A stretch of DNA of 17,067 nt, taken from Anaerolineales bacterium UBA6128. Lineage in GTDB: Bacteria; Chloroflexota; Anaerolineae; UBA1429. A program made the position numbers and the translations under genes. The notes under the pieces are model-generated. The model searched no databases, had not been told where the DNA came from, and worked only from the letters and a program-made list of their open reading frames with translations. The stretch spans positions 6,949 to 24,015 of the forward strand of contig DIVQ01000040.1 of the NCBI GenBank assembly GCA_002423325.1, given 5' to 3'. Below are positions 1-7,878 of this stretch, piece after piece. Each line of letters opens with the position of its first letter. The stretch's first letter is position 1.

Positions 1-2
1 CC

Positions 3-962
3 CGCCTGCCGTCTGAGGCGCTCGAACGCGCAAGGGCGCTGGCGCCGCGCGAGTGGCAGCGTCTGGAAGAGGCCGCGGCCGAGCCTGCGTTGCGCCTTCC
101 GCTTCACGTCCCGTTTGGCCTGAGCAAGGCCTTCTACTATCGCAAAGTGCGCCGCGACACGCGCCTGAGCGCCGGGCAGAAGGCCACTGATGCGCTGCGC
201 CACACGTTGGCCGGGCTCAAGCGCCGGTTGCCCTTCCGCAGCCAGCGGCCGATGCTGGTGACGTTCAGCGGCATCGATGGCTCGGGCAAGAGCGCGCACG
301 CCCGTGCACTGGCGCGCGCGCTGGAGACCTGCGAGGTCTCGGTGCGCTCGGTCTGGAGCCGTGGGGGGTCGTCGCGCCTGACGGACGCGGCGATCGCACT
401 GGCTCGGCCGCTGGTGGCGCGAGGCGGGAGTGCGGCGCCGGCCGAGTCGCAGCGCGCCCTGAGCGTGGCGCGCAAACGCGCCTGGCTGCAACGTCCGCTG
501 GTGCGTGCTGGCTGGGTCTGGCTGGTGACGCTCGATCTGCTGGGGCGCTACTGGTTGCGTGTGGCCTGGCCGTTGCTGCGCGGGCGTGTGGTGATCAGCG
601 ACCGCTACGTCTATGACGCGCTCGTAGAGTTGGCGGTGCTGACGGGGTCGGACCGCGTGCTCGACGGACTGGCGGCGCGCACGCTGCGCGCCCTCACGCC
701 GCGTCCGCGCCGGGCCTATCTGCTGGAGGTGACCCCGGCGCAGGCGCTGGCGCGCAAGCCCGACGAGACGCTCGAGTACCTCAGCGAGCAGGCCGACGCT
801 TACCGTCGCGCGGCCGAGCGTTGGGGGCTGGAACGGGTCGGCACCACTGCCGACTTTGGCAGCGCCTCGGACCCTATCGTGCACCAGGTGCTGAGCGACT
901 ATTACCGCAATTGGCGCACGCTGATTGGCGCGCTCTTTATGACCAACCCCGCCAGGCGCTGA
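3..962 (+). CDS. Thymidylate-kinase-like P-loop protein, 5' end missing
   Basis: Partial gene: the frame is open from base 3, so the true start lies upstream of the window. The TTG at 90 has no special support as a start. The sequence shows a Walker A loop GIDGSGKS (270-293) directly after a hydrophobic strand (MLVTFS), as in dTMP kinases, and a DRY motif in VVISDRYVYDA (600-608), which in that family binds the nucleotide monophosphate. A later strand, YLLEVTPAQALARKPDE, matches the nucleotide-kinase 'x-ARK' region. About 90 residues precede the P-loop, more than in a plain dTMP kinase. In polysaccharide clusters such kinases are often the C-terminal half of a nucleotidyltransferase-kinase fusion, so that is a likely architecture here (inference). 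It stops 25 bp before a glycosyltransferase and probably shares its transcript. The substrate is unknown; a role in thymidine metabolism is less likely than one in glycan assembly. Confidence 0.8.
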   Translation, partial: RLPSEALERARALAPREWQRLEEAAAEPALRLPLHVPFGLSKAFYYRKVRRDTRLSAGQKATDALRHTLAGLKRRLPFRSQRPMLVTFSGIDGSGKSAHARALARALETCEVSVRSVWSRGGSSRLTDAAIALARPLVARGGSAAPAESQRALSVARKRAWLQRPLVRAGWVWLVTLDLLGRYWLRVAWPLLRGRVVISDRYVYDALVELAVLTGSDRVLDGLAARTLRALTPRPRRAYLLEVTPAQALARKPDETLEYLSEQADAYRRAAERWGLERVGTTADFGSASDPIVHQVLSDYYRNWRTLIGALFMTNPARR

Positions 963-987
963 TGCGCGTGCGCGGATCGGAGGACCC

Positions 988-1926
988 ATGCGTGTCCTGG
1001 TGTTGACCAACATGTATCCCCACGAGGCCGATCCCTCGTTCGGCGCGTTTGTGTTCGAGCAGGTACGCGCCCTGCGCGGGCTTGGCGTCGACATGGACGT
1101 GCTGTTCGTCAACGGCCGCGCCAGCCGCTGGCAATACCTGACGGGCTACACGCGGCTATGGCGCCAACTGCGTCACGTGCGCTACGACCTGATCCACGCG
1201 CACTATGTCTTTGCGGGTTGGATCGCCCGGGCGCAACTGCGCCTGCCGGTGGTGCAGAGCTTTCACGGCGCGGGCGAGATGCTGGGCTACCAGGGCTGGC
1301 TGTGCAAGCGCCTGGCCCCGCTGGTCGATCGCGTCATCGTGACGTCGACCGATCACAAGGCGCGCCTGGGCTATGCGCCCGCGCACATCATCCCCTGTGG
1401 CGTGGACCTGACGCTCTTTGCGCCACAGCCGCGTGCGGAGGCGCGCCGCGCGCTGGGCTGGGATCCCGCCAAGCGCACCGTATTGTGGTTGGGCGACCCG
1501 CGCCCCGAAAAGCGCCTGGACCTGGTGCACGCGGCGTACGATCTGCTGGCACAGCGCCGCTCCGACGTCGAGCTACAGCTGGTCAGCCGCGTGCCGCACG
1601 CCCAGGTGCCCACCTATATGAGCGCCGCGCAGGTGCTGATCCTGCCGTCGGACGCCGAGGGCTCGCCGGTGGTGATCAAAGAGGCGATGGCCTGCAACCT
1701 GCCCATCGTGTCGGTCGACGTGGGCGACGTGGCGCAGGTTATCGGTGGGGTGGAGGGCTGCTACCTGGCGGAGCGTACCGCCGCTGACCTGGCAGACAAG
1801 TTGGCGCTGGCGCTCGGCCACGAGCAGAGCGCGGGGCGCGCCGCCATCCAGCATTTGCAGACCGGCGCCGAGGCCGAGACCATCGCGGCGCTGTATACCG
1901 AACTGCTGCGTGAGACGCAACGATGA
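988..1926 (+). CDS. Glycosyltransferase, GT4-like (GT-B fold)
   Basis: A 312-aa retaining glycosyltransferase of the GT4/'group 1' type, expected to move a sugar from a nucleotide-sugar donor to a growing polysaccharide at the cytoplasmic face of the membrane. The N-terminal half begins MRVLVLTNMYPHEADPSFGAF, the usual first strand and glycine-rich loop, and has IHAHYVFAGWIA and QSFHG, typical of the acceptor domain. The linker IIPCGVDLTLF leads into the donor domain, which holds LGDPRPEKRLD and the E-x7-E signature in DAEGSPVVIKEAMACNLPIV. It is on the short side for the family, but both domains seem complete. The start is ATG 988 with a GGAGG site at 979-983. Its stop overlaps the start of the next gene (ATGA, 1923-1926), so the two are probably translationally coupled. 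The sugar and linkage cannot be read from the sequence. Confidence 0.9.
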   Translation: MRVLVLTNMYPHEADPSFGAFVFEQVRALRGLGVDMDVLFVNGRASRWQYLTGYTRLWRQLRHVRYDLIHAHYVFAGWIARAQLRLPVVQSFHGAGEMLGYQGWLCKRLAPLVDRVIVTSTDHKARLGYAPAHIIPCGVDLTLFAPQPRAEARRALGWDPAKRTVLWLGDPRPEKRLDLVHAAYDLLAQRRSDVELQLVSRVPHAQVPTYMSAAQVLILPSDAEGSPVVIKEAMACNLPIVSVDVGDVAQVIGGVEGCYLAERTAADLADKLALALGHEQSAGRAAIQHLQTGAEAETIAALYTELLRETQR

Positions 1927-2405
1927 AGCAGACCTTGTTGATCGCGCTGGGCGAGGGTGGTCACACCAAAGAGATGCTGACCCTGGTCGACATGCTGGGC
2001 GACGCGTACGAATATGCCTACATTGTCGTGGCCGACGATCCGATCTCGGAGCGCAAGATCCGGCGGCCGGGGCCGGTCTATCGCGTGCTGCGGCCGCGCG
2101 ACAAGGCGCACAACCTGCTGCGTGACGGCCTCAAGTTCGTGCGCAGCGCCTGCCAGGCGTGGCACATCCTGCGGCAGGTGCGGCCGGCGGCGGTGCTGAG
2201 CACCGGTCCCTCGGTGGCGGTGCCGGTCTGCGTGCTGGCGCGGCTGACGCGGGCGCGCGTCATCTTTGTGGAGACCGGCTCGCGCGTTACGGCGCTCTCG
2301 ACTACTGGGCGCATCATGTACCGCGTGGCGCACCTGTTCTTTGTGCAATGGCCCGAGTTGGCGGCGGTCTATCCACGCGCCATCTACGCCGGCAGGCTGT
2401 TCTGA
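1923..2405 (+). CDS. Alg14-like glycosyltransferase subunit (PssD/CpsF type)
   Basis: A 160-aa protein of the Alg14/PssD family, the membrane-anchoring half of a two-subunit glycosyltransferase. Family hallmarks seen: the N-terminal LLIALGEGGHTKEML (usual form 'GSGGHT.EML'), the central VLSTGPSVAVPVCVLARL, VIFVETGSRV, and the ending VQWPELAAVYPRAIYAGRLF, which corresponds to the conserved C-terminal 'P.A.Y.G.LF'. Length is normal for the bacterial form. In the family this subunit recruits the catalytic Alg13-like partner to the membrane. That partner is encoded by the next gene, 10 bp downstream, which strongly supports the assignment. In streptococcal and rhizobial capsule clusters the same pair adds one sugar to the lipid-linked repeat unit. 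The donor and acceptor here are unknown. Confidence 0.9.
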   Translation: MKQTLLIALGEGGHTKEMLTLVDMLGDAYEYAYIVVADDPISERKIRRPGPVYRVLRPRDKAHNLLRDGLKFVRSACQAWHILRQVRPAAVLSTGPSVAVPVCVLARLTRARVIFVETGSRVTALSTTGRIMYRVAHLFFVQWPELAAVYPRAIYAGRLF

Positions 2406-2415
2406 AGGGGCAAGG

Positions 2416-2886
2416 ATGATCTTTGTTACCGTAGGCACAACCGATTTCGATGACCTGCTGCGGGCGATGGATGCGCTCGCGCCGACGCTCGATGAAGAGG
2501 TGGTGGCGCAGACCGGGCGCGGGCAGTACGTCCCGCTGCACATGACGCATTTCGATTTTGCGCCGTCGCTGGAGCCCTGGTATGCGCGCGCCCGCCTGGT
2601 GGTGGCGCACGGCGGGCTGGGCACGGCCATCGAGGTGCTGGAGCGCGGGCTCGGGTTGATCGGCGTCAGCAACCCCGACCGCTACGACCATCACCAGGAA
2701 GACATATTGCGCACGCTGTCGGAGCGCGGGCACATGGTGTGGTGCCGCAGCCTGGATGAGCTGCCGCAGGCGCTGGCCGAGGCCGCATCGATGCATTTTG
2801 TGCCCTACGTCGCGCCGGTCTGCCGTATCGCGGAGGTCATTCGTGACTATCTTGTCACCGGCAAGGTGAAGAAACTGTCAGACTAG
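2416..2886 (+). CDS. Alg13-like glycosyltransferase subunit (PssE/CpsG type)
   Basis: A 156-aa protein matching the catalytic Alg13/PssE half, a single GT28 C-terminal domain. It starts MIFVTVGTTDFDDLLRAMD, the typical first strand. The donor-binding stretch is VVAHGGLGTAIEVLERG, followed by NPDRYDHHQEDIL, equivalent to the family's 'SHAGSG...E.L..G' and 'NHQ' elements that contact the nucleotide sugar. The start is ATG 2416, with a purine-rich GGGGCAAGG just upstream; the frame is open further upstream, but that part overlaps the Alg14-like gene and lacks family similarity. Together with the preceding gene it should make one functional enzyme at the inner face of the membrane. It seems to be the last gene of the operon, although no convincing terminator follows. 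Confidence 0.9.
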   Translation: MIFVTVGTTDFDDLLRAMDALAPTLDEEVVAQTGRGQYVPLHMTHFDFAPSLEPWYARARLVVAHGGLGTAIEVLERGLGLIGVSNPDRYDHHQEDILRTLSERGHMVWCRSLDELPQALAEAASMHFVPYVAPVCRIAEVIRDYLVTGKVKKLSD

Positions 2887-3019
2887 GGCGCAGTCGCCAC
2901 AGTGTCCCCGTTTGTTTGGGTAATAAGTCTATTGCGTTTTTGATCAGTGCTGCGGCCAGACCGTCCGCGTGACATTCCGCGACCTCGCGCGTCTGATAAG
3001 GTAGGCAGTCCGTCTGCGT

Positions 3020-3048
3020 TTGATAGTGATGTGGCCGCATGGTATAAT
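3020..3048 (+). promoter_or_regulatory. Near-consensus sigma-70-type promoter for the secreted-protein block
   Basis: The -35 hexamer TTGATA (3020-3025) and the -10 hexamer TATAAT (3043-3048) are separated by exactly 17 bp. The -10 is preceded by TGG (3040-3042), an extended -10. Transcription would start near 3055, giving a leader of about 74 nt before the ATG at 3129. It lies in a 242-bp gap between the glycan operon and the secreted-protein genes, so it separates the two transcription units. I see no other clear element in the rest of that gap (2887-3019). Confidence 0.8.
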
Positions 3049-3128
3049 ACATTTGGTTATGTAAGCTGAAAAAGTGGAATGTACCCCCGGTTCACCCGGC
3101 CGCAGCACAGTCCACAGCGAGGAACAGC

Positions 3129-5546
3129 ATGAAAAGTAACAGAATGATACGGGCCCTTCTCTTGGCGTTGGCTCTGCTCCTGGTGTCCTCTCCCGCGCTT
3201 GCCTGGAGCCCTCAAGGCATCAATCCCAACGCCTGGGACGATGACTTTGACATCGGAGACGTCGTCCGCCTGGTTAACGCAGAGGGCGAGGTCGCCCCGG
3301 ACTATGTGCCGGCCACGGCGCATCCCGGCTTTTACGCTGCGCGCGACTCGCGCAACATTGATGCGACCACCTACAGCATCGTTGGCAGCCACCAGACTTT
3401 TTACTGGGATGCGCTGGAGCCTGACGAGGACGATTACGAGTTCTGGCGCATCGAGCAGTTCGTGAACGCCGCCGTCGCCGCGGGCAAGCGCGCTTCGATT
3501 GGCATCATCACGTTCAACGCGCGGCAGAACGAGGGGCTGAGCGACCCCGCCATGCACGTGCCCGCCTGGGTCTTTGAGGCGGGCGCTACCAAGGTCTACT
3601 GCGCTCCCGGGCAGACCGGCTGGGCGATGTTCGAGATCCCCGAGTACTGGAACGCCGTCTACAAGGCCAAGTACGCCGATTTTGTGGACGACCTCGCCAC
3701 CTATATCGAGTCGCAGCCCGCGTTGCGCGACAACATCGAGTACGTGCAGATCGGCGTGGGCAAGTATGGCGAGACGCAGCCCAGTGACTCGTCCGACTTT
3801 CCCTGTGTCGAGGCAGCGCTGGCAGCGGACGGCCTGGACAGTGATGACTGGCCCAGCATTGTGAACGCCATCACCCAGATGTACGTCAATGCGTTTGACA
3901 CTGTGCGCCTTCTGTTGCCCATGGCGCCGCGTTTGGGCGATGAGCGCAACCGCACGGTTTTTACTGACTATGCCATTCACAACGGCGTGGGCCTGTTCCC
4001 GGCCGGCCTGACCGCTGACCAGGAATGGTGCGACCTGCGCACCAAGACGGGCACGCCCACCTGGTACGGCGCCGGCAAGTACGACCGCATCCTCGACCAG
4101 GCCGAGACTGGGCATCCGCTCATCACCGAGCCCAGCGTGCCCGCCGTGCCCGTGTCGTTCGAGATGTACGAGTACATGACCAGCACCCCGCACGAGTTCT
4201 TCTGGGGAGCAGTCGCTGCGCTGAGCCGGCGCGTCGACTATATCAGCGTGGAGCGCACCGCGCTCTACTATGGCACCGATCCCTCCCAGCCCAAGACCGA
4301 CAACATCGCCATCATGCGTTGGGCGACGCCCTATATGGGGGCGCACGTTAACAGCGCTTCCGCCGCCAAGGCGCCCAGCGTCTTTGTCGCGCTGCGCGAG
4401 AGCGGGATGAAGTCGGGCACCTATTCCCAGTTCGGCAACTATAGCTTTGGCATCCTCCAGGATGACAACGTCACGAATGGCCGGACGGTCGTCGTCACCT
4501 ACCGCGATGACGAGCACCTTGCCAGCGCCGGCATCCACAGAGACCACCCGGATACCTGGTACGACTATATCAACACCAACATCGAGACCGTCCTGGACGA
4601 TCCGAGCCTGGCACAACTCCAGAATCCCAACACTTCGCCCGATCCGGATGAGCCGGTCGATCCCTATCCCTCGCGCAAGGGTTGGATCGCGCGCCGCACA
4701 GACCAGAGCACGGGCAACCGCTTTATGTATTTCAAGGTCGACGATGCCTACCTTTACGGCGGCAGCAACGAGGTGACCTTTACGGTGCACTATTTCGACC
4801 GCGGTACCGATCAGTGGCGCCTGGAGTACGACAGCGCCACCGGCGGCGTCTACAAGGTGGCGGGCACCGTCACCAAGACCAACTCGCTGCAGTGGAAGGT
4901 GGCCAAGTTCACCGTCACCGATGCAAAGCTCGCCAACTCGCAGCCGGGGGCCAGCGACTTTCGCATCGACTGCCTGAACGACGGCAACGAGTACCTGCAC
5001 ATGGTGGACGTCAAGCCTGGTGCGGCCGGAACGCAGACCTACCAGGTCAACCTCACCACCGCGAACGGCGGCTGGAACCTGGTCTCGGTGCCGTTGCAGC
5101 CCACGTCCACGGCGCCGGTCGACTTTTTGGCCAGCATCGCGGGCAAGTACGACGTCGTGCAGGCCTACCAGGGCAACACGTGGGTGAGCTATCCTGGCAG
5201 CCTCACGGCCATCACCGAAAAAATGGGACTCTGGATTCACGTAACGCAGAACTGCACGCTCACGGTGAGCGGTCAGCATCCAGCCTCTACCACGATTCCT
5301 CTGGCTGTGGGCTGGAACCTGATCGGCTGGCCGACGACTGCCAGTCGCCCTGTGCCCACCGCGCTGGCGGGCATCGCCGGCAAATACACCGTGACGTATA
5401 CCTACAAGGCTGCCGATATTGCCGATCCCTGGAAGCTGTATGCGCCGTCAGCCCCCTCGTACGTCAACGACCTGGCGACCTTTGAGGCGGGCCATGGTTA
5501 CTGGATCTATGTCACCACTGCGACGGACCTGGTTGTAGCGTACTGA
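3129..5546 (+). CDS. Secreted glycosidase-like protein with two C-terminal repeats
   Basis: An 805-aa exported protein. Residues 1-25 are a signal peptide (basic start, long Leu/Ala core, SPALA before Trp26). Residues about 30-490 look like a TIM-barrel glycoside hydrolase: a barrel-entry pattern FYWDALEPDEDDYEFW (91-106), GIITFNARQN (125-134), and VQIGVGKYGETQP (206-218), where Glu215 sits where clan GH-A enzymes carry the acid/base; Glu334, Glu345 or Glu375 could be the nucleophile. A short Pro/Asp linker (501-515) leads to a beta-rich domain (516-630), then two copies of a 'GWNL' repeat (646-716 and 726-805), each with GWNL(V/I), an AGKY strand and (L/Y)WI(H/Y)VT. The start is ATG 3129 with GAGGA at 3119-3123. 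Export and domain order are seen; enzymatic activity is inferred from fold-like motifs and no exact family is assigned. It is the first gene after the strong promoter. Confidence 0.8.
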   Translation: MKSNRMIRALLLALALLLVSSPALAWSPQGINPNAWDDDFDIGDVVRLVNAEGEVAPDYVPATAHPGFYAARDSRNIDATTYSIVGSHQTFYWDALEPDEDDYEFWRIEQFVNAAVAAGKRASIGIITFNARQNEGLSDPAMHVPAWVFEAGATKVYCAPGQTGWAMFEIPEYWNAVYKAKYADFVDDLATYIESQPALRDNIEYVQIGVGKYGETQPSDSSDFPCVEAALAADGLDSDDWPSIVNAITQMYVNAFDTVRLLLPMAPRLGDERNRTVFTDYAIHNGVGLFPAGLTADQEWCDLRTKTGTPTWYGAGKYDRILDQAETGHPLITEPSVPAVPVSFEMYEYMTSTPHEFFWGAVAALSRRVDYISVERTALYYGTDPSQPKTDNIAIMRWATPYMGAHVNSASAAKAPSVFVALRESGMKSGTYSQFGNYSFGILQDDNVTNGRTVVVTYRDDEHLASAGIHRDHPDTWYDYINTNIETVLDDPSLAQLQNPNTSPDPDEPVDPYPSRKGWIARRTDQSTGNRFMYFKVDDAYLYGGSNEVTFTVHYFDRGTDQWRLEYDSATGGVYKVAGTVTKTNSLQWKVAKFTVTDAKLANSQPGASDFRIDCLNDGNEYLHMVDVKPGAAGTQTYQVNLTTANGGWNLVSVPLQPTSTAPVDFLASIAGKYDVVQAYQGNTWVSYPGSLTAITEKMGLWIHVTQNCTLTVSGQHPASTTIPLAVGWNLIGWPTTASRPVPTALAGIAGKYTVTYTYKAADIADPWKLYAPSAPSYVNDLATFEAGHGYWIYVTTATDLVVAY

Positions 5547-5638
5547 ACCGCCGTGCAGGTACGCCACACGCAGGGCGCCCTGCACAAGACGGCACTACCC
5601 GAGATGGTTCTGCAGTCGCGACGGATGGGTGAGAAAGC

Positions 5639-7723
5639 ATGAACAAAACAAAGCGATTTGCACTTGGCCTAGTTTTTGTGATCGGGCTGGTGATCCTGCT
5701 GAGCACCGTCTGGGTGACGGCCGCTCCGCCGGTGCCCGCTAGCTACTATGGCACGCTGCTGGTCAACGGCGCCAACCCGCCGTTGCCTGCCACCGTTGAG
5801 GCGCTGATCGGGGGAGTGGTGTATGCAACCGCCAACGGGCAGGTGTCGGGCCCCAGCGTGGTCTACGCGATCGACGTGCCGGCCGACTGGCCGGAGACCC
5901 CCGGCACCAAAGAGGGCGGCGTGGTGGGCGACCTGGTGCAGTTCCGCGTGCTTGGCATCATCTGCTCCCAGTCGACGAGCTGGTCAAGTGGGCTCAACGC
6001 CCTCAACCTGACGGCGACGGGCACGCTGCCCACTGCCAGCCCGACGCCCACGGCGACGCTGACGCCCGCTGTGACGTCGACGCCGGTGACCAAGGACCTC
6101 AAAACGACCAACACGACCATCCGCGACACCGACATCAACTCGTGGAACAAGACGGACGTGCAGCCCACGGCGCGTCGCAATCGGCTGTACGTGCGGCAAG
6201 ATATCTATAACGCGCTCAGCTGGTTCGACATCGAGTCACAGGTTCCCCAGGGCGCGACGGTGCAGAGCGCAACGCTGCACATGTATCTGAGCTACTATGA
6301 GCACCAGATGACCCAATCGCCGGTGGTCTCGGTGTACCAGGTCAAGCAGCCGTGGAACGATCTGCAGGCCACCTGGATGGATCGCCTGACGGGCGTGGCC
6401 TGGTTTGGAGAAGGCTGCTCGGGCGCGCTGGACCGCGCATTGACCCCCTCCGCAAGCGCCGTGGTGACGGCCGTCAGCACCTGGTATCACTGGGATATCA
6501 CTCCACTGGTGCAGACCTGGGCGTCGAACCCGTCGCAGAATATGGGGATGGCGCTGATCTCGGACAATTCGCGCGAACTGCGCTTCTTCTCGGCCGATGA
6601 CGCCGATCCGCGCTATCAGCCCTACCTGAGCGTCACCTATACCACCGGCGTGGCTGCTCCCACCGTCACACCGCAGTTCTCGCCCACGCCCACCAAGACG
6701 CCATCGGTGACCGGCGTGCCAGAGCTGTTTGAGCAGCAGGGAGCGATCCACGACACGTTTATCTCGGGGTGGGTGGTCGACAAGAACTATGACGGGGCCA
6801 GTCAGCGCTTGGCCGTGCGCGGCAACGGCACGATGCGCACGCTGATCAAGTTCGACCTGACGGGCATCCCCGAGGGCGCACGGATCGACTCGGCTTCGCT
6901 GCGGCTGACCACATTCGAATATGACGATGGCAAGACGCACCTGACGCTGGATATTGGCGCCTACCTGGTGAACAAGCAGTGGCTGGAAAACCAGGCCACC
7001 TGGAATGTGGCGATGACGGGGGTGCCCTGGTATGCGGCTGGCTGCAGCGCGGTGCCCGGCGATCGCGACGGTTCGCCCGCCAGCACGACGCCGGTGCGGC
7101 TGGTCTCGGCTCCCACTGGTCCGGGCGTCAGCTACACCTGGGACGTCACCAGCATCGCCCAGGCCTGGGTCGACGATCTGAGCGAGCAGGCCGGTCTGAT
7201 GATGATGTCCAACGACGCGAGTGAGCGCGAGGTGCGCTTTATCCACACCGAGGACCCGCGCACCGACCGGTGGCCGCTGCTGAGGATCTACTGGGTGGCT
7301 CCACTGCCCACCGTGACGCCGACGGCGACGAGTTCGCCGACACCGACGATGACGGCGACGCCCAGTGGAGGCACCGTTGCCGGTGTGGTATTCAACGACA
7401 ACATTGGCGGCCTGGCGAACGGCGTGCGTGACCCCGGCGAGGGGGGCATAGCCGGCGCCCTGGTGCAGCTCTGGCAGGGCACAAGCTTTATCGACGAGCA
7501 GACCACCATCGGGGCGGGCACGTTCTCCTTTAGTGAAGTCCCCGCCGGGAGCTACACCATCGTGATGACGCCGCCGTCGGGCTATCTGCTCTCGCCGGGC
7601 ACTCTCGATCGGCGCACCATCTCGGTGGTACTCGGGCAGACGACGGAAGTGCTGTTCGGCCTGTACGATCCGCTGGTCGTCACGCCGCTGCAGCCGCTCG
7701 TGTTCCCGCTGATCCGCAAATAG
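5639..7723 (+). CDS. Secreted multidomain protein: two DNRLRE modules and an SdrD-B-like module
   Basis: A 694-aa exported protein. Residues 6-28 form an uncleaved anchor or signal peptide (GLVFVIGLVILL...VTAA). Residues 33-127 are a beta-rich domain (ASYYGTLLVNG...) shared with the 150-aa neighbour. Thr/Pro linkers lie at about 130-150, 340-357 and 555-577. Residues about 157-336 and 367-552 are two DNRLRE-type carbohydrate-binding modules: each has an opening Asp-Thr motif (IRDTDINSW, IHDTFISGW), an internal QATW and a closing (W)DIT/(W)DVT-x-(L/I)-x-Q-(T/A)-W. Residues 578-677 match SdrD-B/Cna-B-like folds (VVFNDNIGGLANGVRDPGEGGIAGALVQLW). It ends LQPLVFPLIRK. The role is probably binding surface or environmental glycans (inference). 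The ATG at 5639 has only a weak Shine-Dalgarno (GGGTGAG). It is 92 bp after the glycosidase-like gene and likely co-transcribed. Confidence 0.85.
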   Translation: MNKTKRFALGLVFVIGLVILLSTVWVTAAPPVPASYYGTLLVNGANPPLPATVEALIGGVVYATANGQVSGPSVVYAIDVPADWPETPGTKEGGVVGDLVQFRVLGIICSQSTSWSSGLNALNLTATGTLPTASPTPTATLTPAVTSTPVTKDLKTTNTTIRDTDINSWNKTDVQPTARRNRLYVRQDIYNALSWFDIESQVPQGATVQSATLHMYLSYYEHQMTQSPVVSVYQVKQPWNDLQATWMDRLTGVAWFGEGCSGALDRALTPSASAVVTAVSTWYHWDITPLVQTWASNPSQNMGMALISDNSRELRFFSADDADPRYQPYLSVTYTTGVAAPTVTPQFSPTPTKTPSVTGVPELFEQQGAIHDTFISGWVVDKNYDGASQRLAVRGNGTMRTLIKFDLTGIPEGARIDSASLRLTTFEYDDGKTHLTLDIGAYLVNKQWLENQATWNVAMTGVPWYAAGCSAVPGDRDGSPASTTPVRLVSAPTGPGVSYTWDVTSIAQAWVDDLSEQAGLMMMSNDASEREVRFIHTEDPRTDRWPLLRIYWVAPLPTVTPTATSSPTPTMTATPSGGTVAGVVFNDNIGGLANGVRDPGEGGIAGALVQLWQGTSFIDEQTTIGAGTFSFSEVPAGSYTIVMTPPSGYLLSPGTLDRRTISVVLGQTTEVLFGLYDPLVVTPLQPLVFPLIRK

Positions 7724-7744
7724 TCAGCGCGACGCAGTCTCTGG

Positions 7745-7781
7745 TCCCCATGGGGGCGCCGCGTGCGCGCCTCCATGGGGA
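7745..7781 (+). terminator. Long hairpin between secreted-protein genes
   Basis: The arms 7745-7759 and 7767-7781 pair over 15 bp with one G-U wobble around a 7-nt loop; each arm contains CCATGG or CCATGG-like core sequence. It follows the 694-aa gene by 21 bp. The 3' flank is TTCTGATTC rather than a T-run, so it may act as a weak or partial terminator, an mRNA 3'-end stabiliser or a processing site. The rest of the 7782-7866 gap shows no clear promoter. Confidence 0.5.
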
Positions 7782-7878
7782 TTCTGATTCGCGGGGCCCT
7801 CAGCACCACATTGCAGGACCCTCGCAACGAGTCCCCGCCTGGCGCCCCCAGTCTGATTGCAGTATGAGAGGCAGTTCA

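Noticed and set aside
2887..2912. Possible terminator after the glycan operon (GGCG-CAGT-CGCC).
   Set aside because: The stem is only 4 bp and has no T-run; not strong enough to call.
3057..5279. A 740-codon open frame on the - strand opposite the glycosidase-like gene.
   Set aside because: Its translation is low-complexity Val/Gly/Ala/Arg-rich with no domain pattern, typical of the antisense of a GC-rich gene. The + strand frame has a signal peptide, ribosome site, promoter and repeats.
5571..5582. Perfect 12-bp palindrome CAGGGCGCCCTG in the gap after the 805-aa gene, within a wider 7-bp inverted repeat (5553-5559/5579-5585).
   Set aside because: No T-run and no known operator match; the alternative pairings are short. 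Possibly chance in GC-rich DNA.
6236..7246. Long - strand open frames opposite the 694-aa and 402-aa secreted genes (also 8321-9280).
   Set aside because: No ribosome site, no domain pattern, and composition expected from antisense GC-rich DNA.
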